Shown: positions 15,366 to 23,978, numbered from the stretch's first letter. The stretch: 42,147 nt of DNA from Actinomycetota bacterium (GCA_005888295.1 VAWP01000054.1:21640-63786), one strand, 5' to 3'. Program-made: numbers and translations. The notes: generated by a model not told the origin, from the letters alone.

Positions 15366-16181
15366 ATGATCGAGAATCTGACCGGCAAGGTTGCGGTGCT
15401 GACGGGCGGGGGATCAGGGATCGGGCGGGCGATGGCTGAGCGGTTCGGCTCTGCCGGCGCCAAGGTGGTAATCGGCGACATCGAGCCGGCCGCGCTCGAC
15501 GAAGCAACTGCCGCGCTGTCGGCCGCAGGCGCCGATGTACACGGCGTGCCACTGGACGTAACCGACCCCGCCTCTCTCGATCGTTTGCGAAACGAGGCGC
15601 TGGAGCGGTTCGGCGCGGTTCATCTGGTGTGCGCCAATGCGGGTGTCGCTCCGATCGGAATGATCGCTGACACGTCCCTGTCGGACTGGCGCTGGGTGGT
15701 CGACGTCAACCTTCTCGGCGTCGTCCTCACGACCACCGCCTTCCTGCGCAACCTCACGGGCCAGGGAGCCGGCCACCTGGTACTCACAGCTTCGTTGGCC
15801 GGCCTGACGACGGCCCCTGGCCTGGGGCCGTACTGCGCTACCAAACATGCGGTCGTCGCCATCGCGAACACGCTGCGGGCCGAGCTAACGGGCACCGGTG
15901 TGGGCATATCGGTGCTCTGCCCCAGCTTGGTTCGTACGCGGATCTTCGAGAGCGAGCGCAACCGGCCAGAAGCTCTCGGCGGGGCTGCCGTGGAGACCGG
16001 GCCCGCCCGGACCTTCTTTCAGCAGACGCTCTCCGCCACGGGCATCTCACCGGCCGAGGTCGCCGAGAGGGTGTACGAGGCGGTGACGACGGGCCGCTTC
16101 TGGGTGTTCCCGCACCCAGACGAAGTTCTCGCCGCGGCCGAGGCTCATATTGCCGACATCCGCGCAACCATCGGTGGCTAG
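15366..16181 (+). CDS. Classical short-chain dehydrogenase/reductase
   Basis: A 271-residue SDR with LTGGGSGIGRAMA, GDIEPAALDEA after strand 2 (acidic, so NAD-preferring), LDVTDPAS, CANAGVA in place of NNAG, LTASLAGL with the catalytic serine, and YCATK. The C-terminus (FFQQTLSATGISPAEVAERVYEAV) is long and resembles the group of mycobacterial-type SDRs that act on steroids or alcohols. ATG 15366 starts the family match; the ribosome site is weak, and the sequence CATAAT at 15355-15360 is a -10-like box five bases from the ATG, so the mRNA may be leaderless. Confidence 0.88.
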   Translation: MIENLTGKVAVLTGGGSGIGRAMAERFGSAGAKVVIGDIEPAALDEATAALSAAGADVHGVPLDVTDPASLDRLRNEALERFGAVHLVCANAGVAPIGMIADTSLSDWRWVVDVNLLGVVLTTTAFLRNLTGQGAGHLVLTASLAGLTTAPGLGPYCATKHAVVAIANTLRAELTGTGVGISVLCPSLVRTRIFESERNRPEALGGAAVETGPARTFFQQTLSATGISPAEVAERVYEAVTTGRFWVFPHPDEVLAAAEAHIADIRATIGG

Positions 16182-16226
16182 AGCCGGCTCAGCCACAAGA
16201 GCCTTCGCTGACTCGCCCTGCCGCAC

Positions 16227-16243
16227 TGCAACCAGTGGTTGCA
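16227..16243. promoter_or_regulatory. Palindromic operator for the ArsR/SRPBCC operon
   Basis: TGCAACC-AGT-GGTTGCA is a perfect 7-bp inverted repeat with a 3-nt centre, 59 bp before the SRPBCC start. A second, weaker one, GTTGC-acatcg-GCAAC, lies at 16270-16285, closer to the start. Size and symmetry suit a winged-helix ArsR dimer, and the ArsR gene is the second gene of the operon, so autoregulation is likely. Confidence 0.7.
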
Positions 16244-16301
16244 TAGTCGCCCGCCAAGTGCTACCGTCGGTTGCACATCGGCAACGAGGCAGGAGAGGGC
16301 G

Positions 16302-16748
16302 ATGGCTGATCTCAGGATCGAACGGGATGTCCTGATCGAGGCTCCGGTCGACGTGGTGTGGCGCACGATCACCGAGCCTGACCAGATCACCCGGTGGTTT
16401 GCAGACCGGGTGGAGCTGGAGCTGAAACCAGGCGGCCGGGGTCATCTGGGTTTCGGCGAACCTGGCGAACACAAGGGGACGGCCATCGTGGTGGAGACCG
16501 TCGATCAGCCCAACCGGTTCGCCTTTCGTTGGAAGCGTCCCCAGGATGCAGATCCGGAGCCCACCAACTCGGTGCTGGTCGAGTTCACCCTCAATGCTCG
16601 AGGTCCCGAGCGCACGCACCTGCGAGTCGTCGAGAGCGGCCTCGAGCTTGTCACCTGGCCCGATGAGGAGAAGCAGAGCTACGCCGACGACCACAACGGC
16701 GGCTGGGCTCAGTGCTTCGACCGCTTGGCCATGTTGTTCGCGAGATGA
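16302..16748 (+). CDS. SRPBCC (AHSA1-type) ligand-binding protein
   Basis: A 148-residue START/Bet-v1-like protein: IERDVLIEAPVDVVWRTITE at the start, WFADRVELELKPGG, and a long C-terminal helix HNGGWAQCFDRLAMLF. Family members form a hydrophobic cavity and act as ligand binders or in partnership with a neighbouring ArsR regulator. ATG 16302 follows AGGAGAGGG. Its stop overlaps the ArsR start (ATGA), so the two are translationally coupled. Confidence 0.9.
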   Translation: MADLRIERDVLIEAPVDVVWRTITEPDQITRWFADRVELELKPGGRGHLGFGEPGEHKGTAIVVETVDQPNRFAFRWKRPQDADPEPTNSVLVEFTLNARGPERTHLRVVESGLELVTWPDEEKQSYADDHNGGWAQCFDRLAMLFAR

Positions 16749-17095
16749 GGACAGAACCCGACGATCAGCTGTGGTCGGCGATCGCCGAACCGTCTCGTCG
16801 CCGGGTTCTCGACCTGCTGGTCAGCGGTGGGGAGGCGACCGCCAGCGTGTTGGCAGAGCAGGTTCCGTTCACCCGCCAAGCCGTATCGAAACACTTGGTC
16901 GCGCTCGAGGAGGCGGGCCTGGTCAGCCGGCGCAAGCAGGGGCGCGATGTGCTCTTCCGGGTCGAGAGCAGCCGTCTCGACCAGGCAACTCGCGCCATGT
17001 CCGATGTAGCCACGAGGTGGGACCGCCGGCTCGCCTCGATCAAGGGGCTGGCCGAAGCCGCTCATGTGGAGGCGAAAGGACGGAGCAGGAGATGA
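16745..17095 (+). CDS. ArsR-family transcriptional regulator
   Basis: A 116-residue winged-helix repressor: PSRRRVLDLLVSGGEATAS, recognition helix TRQAVSKHLVALEEAGLV, and a wing RRKQGRDVLFRV. No Cys-rich metal site is visible, so it belongs to the non-metal ArsR group usually paired with SRPBCC proteins. Start ATG 16745 overlaps the previous stop by four bases and its own stop overlaps the ATG of the DUF899 gene, giving a tightly coupled three-gene operon. It likely binds the palindrome at 16227-16243. Confidence 0.93.
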   Translation: MRTEPDDQLWSAIAEPSRRRVLDLLVSGGEATASVLAEQVPFTRQAVSKHLVALEEAGLVSRRKQGRDVLFRVESSRLDQATRAMSDVATRWDRRLASIKGLAEAAHVEAKGRSRR

Positions 17096-17943
17096 CGACG
17101 GAGCCCACCGGGATCGCTGAGTTCGTGAAGTATCCAACCGAAGGAGACCAGAAGATGCCCGACCACAAGATTGTCGACCTCGACGAGTGGACAGCCGCCC
17201 GCAACGAGCTGCTGGTCCTCGAGAAGGAACTGACACGCCGAAGCGACGAGCTAGCCCAGCGCCGGCGAGGACTGCCGTGGGCCCGCATCAACAAGGAGTA
17301 CACCCTCCAGACCGCCGCCGGCCCCCGAACACTCGCCCAGCTCTTCGAAGGGCGATCGCAGCTCGTGATGTACAACTTCATGTTCGGTCCCGACTACGAG
17401 GCCGGGTGCCCGGTCTGTTCATCGATCGCTGACAGCTTCAACGGTGTGCTCGAGCATCTGAAGGACAGGGACGTCACGATGATCTGCGTCTCCAGGGCCC
17501 CGATCGACAAGCTCGACGCCTACCGTCGGCGGATGGGCTGGAACTTCCCGTGGGCGTCGAGTTTCGAGAGCGACTTCAACTTCGACTTCGAGCGGTCGGT
17601 CCGCAAGGAGACCGTCGCGGGGTGGTTCGACGGCGATGTGCCGGCCAAGGAGATCGAGACCCTGACCCCCAGAGAAGCGGAGGTCGAGGTTCCCGCCCGG
17701 TTCGCCGCCGACTGCGGCACCGACCTGATCAGCTACCTGGCCGAGCGGCCTACCCTGAGCGTGTTCACGCTCTCGGACGGTGACGTGTACATGACCTACT
17801 CGACGACGGCTCGGGGTCTGGAGGTCGTCATGACCTATTACGGCATCCTCGACCGCGTCCCCAGCGGGCGCAACGAGGGGGAGCCGGCCGACCCGAGCTG
17901 GATGCGCCGCCACGACGAGTTTGACCAGACCCGGGCGGTGTGA
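17092..17943 (+). CDS. DUF899 thioredoxin-like family protein
   Basis: A 283-residue protein of the DUF899 family, recognised by LPWARINKEYTL, FEGRSQLVMYNFMFGPD, GCPVCSSIADSF, VTMICVSRAPIDKLDAYRRR and GWNFPWASS. The fold is thioredoxin-like and CPVC sits where the redox motif lies; family function is unproven. ATG 17092 overlaps the ArsR stop; a second in-frame ATG (MPDHKIVDLDEW) at 17155 with AAGGAGACC upstream also fits the usual family start. Third gene of the SRPBCC-ArsR operon, so probably under the same operator. Confidence 0.88.
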   Translation: MTTEPTGIAEFVKYPTEGDQKMPDHKIVDLDEWTAARNELLVLEKELTRRSDELAQRRRGLPWARINKEYTLQTAAGPRTLAQLFEGRSQLVMYNFMFGPDYEAGCPVCSSIADSFNGVLEHLKDRDVTMICVSRAPIDKLDAYRRRMGWNFPWASSFESDFNFDFERSVRKETVAGWFDGDVPAKEIETLTPREAEVEVPARFAADCGTDLISYLAERPTLSVFTLSDGDVYMTYSTTARGLEVVMTYYGILDRVPSGRNEGEPADPSWMRRHDEFDQTRAV

Positions 17944-18084
17944 TTGCGGTTCGCTGAGTCCAACCGTGACCCTGTCAGCCTCTGGGGTCAGGAGGCCTAC
18001 GACCGCCTTCGCCGCGTCAAGGCCGAGGTCGACCCGACCGATCTGATCCGGTCCAACCACCCCGTACCGCCCGCTGACCGGTAG
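17944..18084 (+). pseudogene. C-terminal remnant of a berberine-bridge-type FAD oxidoreductase
   Basis: Directly after the DUF899 stop there are 47 codons ending at TAG 18084 that match the last part of BBE-type FAD-linked oxidoreductases: EAYDRLRRVKAEVDPTDLIR, then SNHPVPPA. In intact enzymes about 400 residues precede this segment, including the FAD-binding domain. Nothing of that remains here, so this is a deletion scar whose other end was joined to the DUF899 gene. Confidence 0.75.
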
Positions 18085-18242
18085 CGCACCGGGCTGGGGC
18101 GCGACCGCTCGGGTCGCGTCCCAGTCCCGCGCCCGTCGATGGTCGTACGCTCATCGACCGGCATGGAATGCCATCGTCGGGGCAAGGAGGTCCCAGTCGC
18201 ATACCATCCAGGGATCACGAGATAGCAGGGGGTGACAGTCGC

Positions 18243-19844
18243 GTGGCGGCAACGATTGACCACGTCATCGTGATCGCGTTGGAGAACCGGTCGTTCGACC
18301 ACATGCTGGGGTACCTGCAGCACCCGGACGCCAGCTTCGACGGCTTGCTGGGCGCCGGCCCATACGAGAACCCCGGGTGGGGCGGGGGGACGCCCGTCTC
18401 AGCTACGCCTGACGCGAAGTACGTCCTTCCGCTCGACCCCGACCACTCACATGAGGCCGTCATGCTGCAGCTGGGTGCGACCCGACGGGGCGGGTCGTGG
18501 CAGGTCGACAACCGGGGTTTCGTTGATAGCTTCGAGCGCAAGGGACGGGGACTTGCGGCACCCTCCTTCGATGGTGTGCTTGCACCGCTCGTGGCCTTGT
18601 GCAAACGGCTGACCGCAGCGGCGACGATCAAGGACCGAGGTCCGCTGGCCATGCGCTGCCAGGCAACCTCGCAGGTACCGGTGCTGAGCGAACTGGCGCT
18701 GAAGTTCGGCACGTGCACCCGATGGTTCTCCTCGGTGCCAGGTGAGACGTGGCCCAACAGGAACTTCCTCCATTCCGCAACCTCCGACGGGACGACCGTC
18801 AACGAGACGCGCTTCTACGACAACAGGACGATCTTCGAGCTCCTCGAGGAAGCTGGCAAGAGCTGGCACATCTACTACGACGACACGCCACAGGTCTGGG
18901 CCTTCCATGAGCTGTGGGATAGCGATGACCGCCGCCGCAACTGGTATCGCTCCTCAGAGTTCGCCAACCATGTCCATTCTGGGCAACTTCCCAACTACTC
19001 CTTCATCGAGCCCAATCATCGGCCGCCGTTACACCTAGAGCCGTACCTTCCGGTCGTCGGTCAGCACGACCACGGCAGCAGCCAGCACCCAGGCAACAAC
19101 CTTGTCGCCGACAAGGACTACGACGGCTGCCCGCCCAGCGGCCCAGGGGACTTCGCCCGGGCCGAGGCTCTCATCGCCGAGGTCTACGAAGCGCTCAGGT
19201 CCAACCCGGAGCTGTTCCAACGATCCGTCCTCCTCGTCACCTACGACGAGCACGGTGGCCTGTACGACCACGTGGGTCCGCCAGGAGGCGTCCCTGCCCC
19301 CGGCGGGAAGCCACAGCCAGGACTCCTCGGGCGGCTCCTCAGGTTTCTGCTGCGCAGGAAGACGACGTTCTTCGACTTCACCTTGCTGGGGGTGAGGGTC
19401 CCGGCCATCGTCATCTCTCCCTACGTGCCTGCCGGGGTGATCTCCGCCACGCCGCGCGACCACGCCAGCGTCCCATCGACCCTTCGGGCGCTGTTCGCTC
19501 CGACCCACGGCCCACTGACGAAGCGGGATGAGTGGGCGCCGCCGTTCCACACCATGCTGACCCTGGACCAGCCCCGAACGGCGGACCTTCCGGACCTGTC
19601 TGGGCATGCGGCGCCTGCCGCCGCCCTGGCATCTCCGACGGGGGCGCCCGAGTCAGCGACGGCTCCTCTGCCGGGGAAGGGGCCGGAGCCCCCGCTGCCC
19701 GACCACTACCAGGAGCTCGTGGAACTGGCCGACCTGGTCGACGAGAAGCTACCCGGCCCGGTTGCCCCCACCACCATGGGCCCCCGGGCAAAGGCCCAGC
19801 ACGTGACAGCCGAATTTCAGCACAACGCCGAATCCGCACGATGA
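18243..19844 (+). CDS. Phosphoesterase (phospholipase C / acid phosphatase family)
   Basis: A 533-residue protein of the PF04185 phosphoesterase family within the alkaline-phosphatase superfamily. Visible metal-site motifs are ALENRSFDHMLGYL (residues 11-24), the nucleophile region WPNRNFLHSATSDGT near 180, EPNHRPP near 260, and TYDEHGGLYDHVGPP near 340. It hydrolyses phosphodiesters or phosphomonoesters such as phospholipids. There is no clear signal peptide after GTG 18243, which was chosen for its AGGGGGTG ribosome site; the open frame to 18168 would add only a polar segment. The last 60 residues are Pro/Ala-rich and probably disordered. Confidence 0.88.
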   Translation: MAATIDHVIVIALENRSFDHMLGYLQHPDASFDGLLGAGPYENPGWGGGTPVSATPDAKYVLPLDPDHSHEAVMLQLGATRRGGSWQVDNRGFVDSFERKGRGLAAPSFDGVLAPLVALCKRLTAAATIKDRGPLAMRCQATSQVPVLSELALKFGTCTRWFSSVPGETWPNRNFLHSATSDGTTVNETRFYDNRTIFELLEEAGKSWHIYYDDTPQVWAFHELWDSDDRRRNWYRSSEFANHVHSGQLPNYSFIEPNHRPPLHLEPYLPVVGQHDHGSSQHPGNNLVADKDYDGCPPSGPGDFARAEALIAEVYEALRSNPELFQRSVLLVTYDEHGGLYDHVGPPGGVPAPGGKPQPGLLGRLLRFLLRRKTTFFDFTLLGVRVPAIVISPYVPAGVISATPRDHASVPSTLRALFAPTHGPLTKRDEWAPPFHTMLTLDQPRTADLPDLSGHAAPAAALASPTGAPESATAPLPGKGPEPPLPDHYQELVELADLVDEKLPGPVAPTTMGPRAKAQHVTAEFQHNAESAR

Positions 19845-19910
19845 AGGACATCGAGCGATGCCATCGGCGAAGGTCGAGCGTTCAGTCTCCGATGTCCCGC
19901 GACATCACGG

Positions 19911-19986
19911 TGGAGCGGACGACGGGACTCGAACCCGCGACCCTCACCTTGGCAAGGTGATGCTCTACCAACTGAGCCACGTCCGC
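19911..19986 (-). tRNA. tRNA-Gly(GCC), CCA encoded
   Basis: Read on the minus strand the sequence folds as a complete cloverleaf: acceptor GCGGACG/CGTCCGC, D-arm GCTC-agttggta-GAGC, anticodon stem TCACC/GGTGA with loop TTGCCAA (anticodon GCC, glycine), T-arm GCGGG-TTCGAGT-CCCGT, discriminator T and an encoded CCA at 19911-19913. A TAGGAT -10 box lies ten bases before the mature 5' end, overlapping the end of the acyltransferase gene. Confidence 0.97.
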
Positions 19987-19996
19987 GTGGTGCTCG

Positions 19997-20002
19997 ATCC
20001 TA
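19997..20002 (-). promoter_or_regulatory. -10 box of the tRNA-Gly gene
   Basis: TAGGAT on the minus strand (antisense atccta), ten bases before the tRNA 5' end, a normal distance for a tRNA promoter. No convincing -35 hexamer was found; the box abuts the stop region of the WS/DGAT gene. Confidence 0.55.
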
Positions 20003-21493
20003 TCAGGACCGATTGGCCGGCTTCCTGGAGGTCGCACCGCTCTCCCCCGGACGCCGGCGGGACGCTCGCGGTGGGCGGTCGGCGGAGACCATGGCCCGGT
20101 CGGCGGGCTTCTTGAGCTCCTCGAGGGCATCGACGACGTGGCGGGAGATGGTGTCGACGCCGGGAACCGCCTCCCTGCCGGCGACGAAGCCGAAGTACAT
20201 CGAGCCCATGTAGCTCATCACCGTGATGTTGAGCCCGACGCCCTCGGCGACCGGCCCCATGGGATAGATCGCCACCATGCGGGCTCCGACGGAGTAGAGG
20301 GGCACGTTGGGACCGGGCACGTTGGAGATGACCACGTTGAACAGCGGCCTGACGCGGTCGAACACGCGCATGTTCGACACGAGTCGAGCTGCGCGCGCCG
20401 CGACCGCCGGGGCGGCGAACTCCGCCCAGTTGGTGAGGGTGTCGGCGCCGATGGCCTTCTCCTGGTCCTTGGCCAGGGTCACGCCCCGACTGATGGCGTG
20501 GAGGCGCTCCACGGGATCGTCGATGCTGGTCGCCAGCGACACGAGCATGGCGGTGACCTGGTTGCCCATCGAACCCCGCTCGCCCTTGGTCCGCACGGAT
20601 ATCGGCACCATCGCCACCAGAGACGACTCAGGCTCCTCCCCCTTCTCCGACAGGTACCGCCGCAGCGCGCCGGCGCAGACGGCGAGCACCACGTCGTTGA
20701 CGGTCCCGCCCAGCGCGTTCTTCACCATCTTCACGTCATCGAGGGATACCTCGGCGAAGGCGAAACGCCGGTGCGGCGTGATGGAGGTGTTCAACGAGGT
20801 ACGGGGGGCGCTGAACGGTGCCGGCGGGGGGACGGCGCCGGGCAGGCGGTTGCGGCGGCGCAGGTTGAGGGCCGTGGAGATCGTGCGTCGCAGCGCCTTG
20901 GCCGCAGCCAGCGGCTGGCGCGACAGCGAGTACAGCGCCCAGCCCACCAGCTCGAAATCGTTCGGGATCTTGTCCGCCTGCCACGGCGGATCGGGTGGTG
21001 GCACGACAACGGGCTCGGGCTGCAGATCGAGCAGGTTGACGGTCAGCTCCTCCCCTGAGACGCCGTCGATGGCAGCGTGGTGGGTCTTGGTCACGACCGA
21101 GACCAAGCCTCCCTCCAGGCCTTCGACCACGTACATCTCCCACAGGGGTCGGCTCCGGTCGAGCGGTCTGCCGATGACATCGGCTGCGAAGTCGGCGAGC
21201 TCCCGGTGGCCACCCGGCGAGGGAAGGCACGCCCGGCGCAGGTGGTAGTCGAGGTCGAAGTCCGGGTCCTCGATCCAGATCGGGTGGTGAAGTGCGAACG
21301 GCACCTCCACCAGCCGGCGCCGGAAGGGTGGGATCAGCGGGAGCCGGTTCTCCACCATCGCTCGCACGCGGTCGAACGAGTACCCGCCAGGAACATCGGT
21401 CGGATCGAACACGCACGTGGATGCCACGTGCATGTGCATGTGCGGCGTCTCCATGTACAGGAACGTCGCATCGAGACCGCTCAGGCGCTGCAT
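20003..21493 (-). CDS. Wax ester synthase / diacylglycerol acyltransferase (WS/DGAT)
   Basis: A 496-residue acyl-CoA acyltransferase. The hallmark active-site motif HHAAIDG is present (TKTHHAAIDGVSG near residue 138), with the opening MQRLSGLDATFLYMET, PLWEMYVVEG, GTVNDVVLAVCAGALR and NVVISNVPGP further along, all typical of the family. It esterifies fatty acyl-CoA to diacylglycerol or long-chain alcohols and so makes storage lipid, as is common in actinobacteria. ATG 21493 with a GGGAGG site upstream; it is not clearly linked to neighbouring genes. Confidence 0.95.
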   Translation of the reverse strand: MQRLSGLDATFLYMETPHMHMHVASTCVFDPTDVPGGYSFDRVRAMVENRLPLIPPFRRRLVEVPFALHHPIWIEDPDFDLDYHLRRACLPSPGGHRELADFAADVIGRPLDRSRPLWEMYVVEGLEGGLVSVVTKTHHAAIDGVSGEELTVNLLDLQPEPVVVPPPDPPWQADKIPNDFELVGWALYSLSRQPLAAAKALRRTISTALNLRRRNRLPGAVPPPAPFSAPRTSLNTSITPHRRFAFAEVSLDDVKMVKNALGGTVNDVVLAVCAGALRRYLSEKGEEPESSLVAMVPISVRTKGERGSMGNQVTAMLVSLATSIDDPVERLHAISRGVTLAKDQEKAIGADTLTNWAEFAAPAVAARAARLVSNMRVFDRVRPLFNVVISNVPGPNVPLYSVGARMVAIYPMGPVAEGVGLNITVMSYMGSMYFGFVAGREAVPGVDTISRHVVDALEELKKPADRAMVSADRPPRASRRRPGESGATSRKPANRS

Positions 21494-21533
21494 ACCAGTG
21501 AACCTCCCCAAACTGCGTCGCAGCTATTCGATG

Positions 21534-22409
21534 CTACTTGAGCAGCCGAGACAGCCGGCGATCGGCGAGAGGCCGGCCACCCGTCTGGCACGTGGGGCAG
21601 TACTGCAACGACTTGGTGGCGAACGCGACCTGGCGAACCGTGTCACCGCAGACCGGGCACGGCTCGCCCGTGCGACCGTGGACCCGCATGCCCGCCCGCT
21701 TCTCGGCCTTGAGCCCCGCCGCCGGCAGGCCTTCCGACCGCTCGACCGCCTCGGTCAGCACCTGCACCAGGGCGTCGTGCAGCCGCTGCAGCTCCTCCCG
21801 GCTGAGCTTGGCGGCCGGCTTGAACGGCGACAACCGCGCTGCGTGCAGGACCTCGTCGGAGTAGGCGTTGCCGACGCCAGCGATGGCTTCCTGGTCGGTG
21901 AGGGTCCCCTTGAGCGTCGTCCCCTGGGCCAGAGCAGCCTCCAGGGCGGTCACGTCGAAGGCGGGATCGAGTGCCTCCGGGCCCAGCCGGGAGAGCGGCT
22001 CGACCTCCTCGGGTGACCCGACGACCCACAGCGCGAGCCGCTTCTCGGTCCCCGCCTCGGTCACCTCGAAGCCGCCACCACCCGCGAGTCGCAGCCGCAG
22101 GGCCAGTGGGCCCCGGCCGGGCTTGACGGGCGCAGTCGGCAGCTCGTCACGCCACCGCACCCATCCGCCCCGCGCCAGGTGCAGCACCAGCCACAGCGGC
22201 TCGCCCGCGTCGGGCGACGTGGTCTCGAAGAGCAGGTACTTGCCCCGCCGACTGACCGCCGCCACGCCCCGTGCGCTCAGCGCGTCCAGGGGCGGCGCGA
22301 ACGTCTTCAGGGCCGAGATGGCGCCCAGCTGGACCCTGGCGATCGTCTGTCCCCGGAGCCGTGCGTCCAGGAACTGGACGAGGGCCTCCACCTCCGGCAG
22401 CTCGGGCAC
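21534..22409 (-). CDS. Formamidopyrimidine-DNA glycosylase / endonuclease VIII family (Fpg/Nei)
   Basis: A 291-residue base-excision repair glycosylase. GTG 22409 places the catalytic Pro and Glu directly after the initiator (PELPEVEAL); RRGKYLLFE carries the beta-hairpin Lys; AIAGVGNAYSDEVL is the helix-two-turn-helix; a C-terminal zinc finger has CPVC and CPTC 16 residues apart. Within the zinc finger the usual Arg of the GR(S/T) loop appears as Lys (ATKSLQYC), so lesion specificity may differ from classical MutM. It removes oxidised bases and nicks the abasic site. Encoded 19 bp after dut, so probably co-transcribed with it. Confidence 0.9.
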   Translation of the reverse strand: MPELPEVEALVQFLDARLRGQTIARVQLGAISALKTFAPPLDALSARGVAAVSRRGKYLLFETTSPDAGEPLWLVLHLARGGWVRWRDELPTAPVKPGRGPLALRLRLAGGGGFEVTEAGTEKRLALWVVGSPEEVEPLSRLGPEALDPAFDVTALEAALAQGTTLKGTLTDQEAIAGVGNAYSDEVLHAARLSPFKPAAKLSREELQRLHDALVQVLTEAVERSEGLPAAGLKAEKRAGMRVHGRTGEPCPVCGDTVRQVAFATKSLQYCPTCQTGGRPLADRRLSRLLK

Positions 22410-22428
22410 GGGCGCGCTCCGCCGACCC

Positions 22429-22866
22429 TCAGCGCCCCGAGTGGCCGAAGCCACCGGTGCCGCGTTGGCTCGCTGGCAGCTCCTCCACCAGGCGGAACCC
22501 GGCCGCCTCCACCCGCTGGATCACCAGCTGGGCGATGCGGTCACCGCGGCTCACCCGGTAGGCGGTGCCGGGGTCGGTGTTGACGAGCAGGACGCGGATC
22601 TCGTCACGGTAGCCGGCGTCGATCAACCCCGGCGTGTTGAGGCAGGTCACCCCGTGGGTGAGGGCCAGCCCGCTGCGGGGTTGGACGAACCCCGCGTACC
22701 CGTCGGGTATGGCAACCGCCACGCCCGTCGGCACCAGTGCCCGCCCGCCTCCCGAGCCCAAGGTGGCGTCCTCACGGGCGACGAGATCGGCGCCGGCGTC
22801 GCCTGCCCTGGCGTAGCTGGGAAGGGGCAGGTCGGGATCGAGCCGCCTGATGGCCACGTCGAGCAC
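22429..22866 (-). CDS. dut: dUTP diphosphatase
   Basis: A 145-residue trimeric dUTPase that converts dUTP to dUMP and keeps uracil out of DNA. Motifs in order are [10 protein letters not shown] (motif 1), [10 protein letters not shown] (motif 2), [18 protein letters not shown] (motif 3), [10 protein letters not shown] (motif 4) and a C-terminal GTGGFGHSG (motif 5, the flexible arm). Length and motif order are those of the normal family. GTG 22866 is preceded by a -10 box with only six bases between, so the mRNA is probably leaderless. Downstream lies the glycosylase gene. Confidence 0.96.
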   Translation of the reverse strand: MLDVAIRRLDPDLPLPSYARAGDAGADLVAREDATLGSGGGRALVPTGVAVAIPDGYAGFVQPRSGLALTHGVTCLNTPGLIDAGYRDEIRVLLVNTDPGTAYRVSRGDRIAQLVIQRVEAAGFRLVEELPASQRGTGGFGHSGR

Positions 22867-22872
22867 GCTCCG

Positions 22873-22878
22873 ACCCTA
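22873..22878 (-). promoter_or_regulatory. -10 box of a probably leaderless dut transcript
   Basis: TAGGGT (antisense ACCCTA) lies six bases before the GTG of dut and no ribosome site is present, the layout of a leaderless actinobacterial mRNA. Confidence 0.55.
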
Positions 22879-22941
22879 CCGCCGACAACGTGGAGCGACG
22901 CCGGCGACCCGGCTCCGAAGGCCCGCTCCCGGGCGGACGGC

Positions 22942-23826
22942 TCAGGCGCTCTTGGCCGCCGCCTGGCGGGCGGCAGTGGCGCGGCGCTGACGCGGCGCGG
23001 TCTGCTCGGACGTGTCGTCGGCCACCGGCTCGATGCGCTCCGTCGGGGTGTCCTTGCGGACCCCACGGGTCTCGTCGGCCGCCGGATCACGCTCGACGCG
23101 GGCGGTCTCCTTGGTCGCAGGGTCCGCCGCGCCCTCGTCCTCCTCCGGCTCGGGAGCTGACGCACCCGGTCCGCGGGGGCCGTTGCCGCCACCGATCACA
23201 CCCTCGAGGAGCTCGCGCAGTCGGGCCAGCTCGCCGAGCGTGGCTCGGCGCTGGTCCTCGAGGTGCTCCAGGTCCTGACGCGCCTCGGCCAGCTGGACCT
23301 GGGCCTCGTCCCACACGGCCTTGGCGCGCTCCTCGGCTGCCTCCTCGGCCTCCTTGATGAACCGCTGGACCTGCTGGCGGGCCTGCTCGACCTCGCGCCC
23401 GGCCTCGTCGCGCTGATGCCGGGCGTTCTCGGCGATCTCCGCCGCCTGGCCCTCGGCGGCCGCCACCAGCTCGTCGGACGCGTGTCGTGCCTTCTCCTTC
23501 TCCTCCTCGGCCTCGGACACGATGTTGCTCCGGAGCTCCTGGGCTGCCTCCCACGCGTCGCGCAGGATCTGCTCGGCCCGCTCGCCCAGCGATCGAACCG
23601 ACGGGGGAAGCGTGTCGCCCGAGCGCTCCTCGAGGTCGGCGACCTTGGCCTCGAGACTGTGGACGCGACGGGCGGCGGCGGCGAGCCGAGACTCCCCTGC
23701 CTCTATGTGGGATTGGGCGTCACCTGCCCAGCGCTCGTACTCCGCCAGGTAGGCATCGACCTGATCCCGGTCGTAGCCTCGCATGACGATGGCAAACCGG
23801 GGCCTCTCGGCAGCATGCTCGGTCAT
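22942..23826 (-). CDS. DivIVA-like coiled-coil protein
   Basis: A 294-residue protein. The first 35 residues (RPRFAIVMRGYDRDQVDAYL) are a DivIVA-type membrane-curvature domain like that of Wag31. Residues 45-210 are a long charged coiled coil rich in Glu, Ala, Arg and Gln (EEKEKARHASDELVAAAEG). The last 70 residues are acidic, Pro-rich and then basic (ending QRRATAARQAAAKSA) and look disordered. DivIVA proteins mark poles or septa and recruit cell-wall machinery in actinobacteria. ATG 23826; divergent from the oligoribonuclease gene. The unusual tail makes it a DivIVA-domain protein rather than a certain Wag31 orthologue. Confidence 0.82.
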   Translation of the reverse strand: MTEHAAERPRFAIVMRGYDRDQVDAYLAEYERWAGDAQSHIEAGESRLAAAARRVHSLEAKVADLEERSGDTLPPSVRSLGERAEQILRDAWEAAQELRSNIVSEAEEEKEKARHASDELVAAAEGQAAEIAENARHQRDEAGREVEQARQQVQRFIKEAEEAAEERAKAVWDEAQVQLAEARQDLEHLEDQRRATLGELARLRELLEGVIGGGNGPRGPGASAPEPEEDEGAADPATKETARVERDPAADETRGVRKDTPTERIEPVADDTSEQTAPRQRRATAARQAAAKSA

Positions 23827-23978
23827 CGGCTCTCGGTAGTCCTCTCATGTTGTCGACATCGCTGTCAGGCTGTGCTCTCGAGCCGGCCCTCTCGGGTCGA
23901 CCTCCCGCGATCGCCCCCCGGTTGACACCACGCTACCCGCAGCAGACCCCAGCAAACCGCGAGTCCGGACCCACGACC

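Noticed and set aside
19882..20130. Peptide like GxDDGTRTRDPHLGKVM over the tRNA
   Set aside because: This well-known phrase arises from translating the antisense of a tRNA gene; it is not a protein.
20138..21248. Long plus-strand frames across the acyltransferase gene
   Set aside because: They mirror the WS/DGAT coding strand and carry no family motifs.
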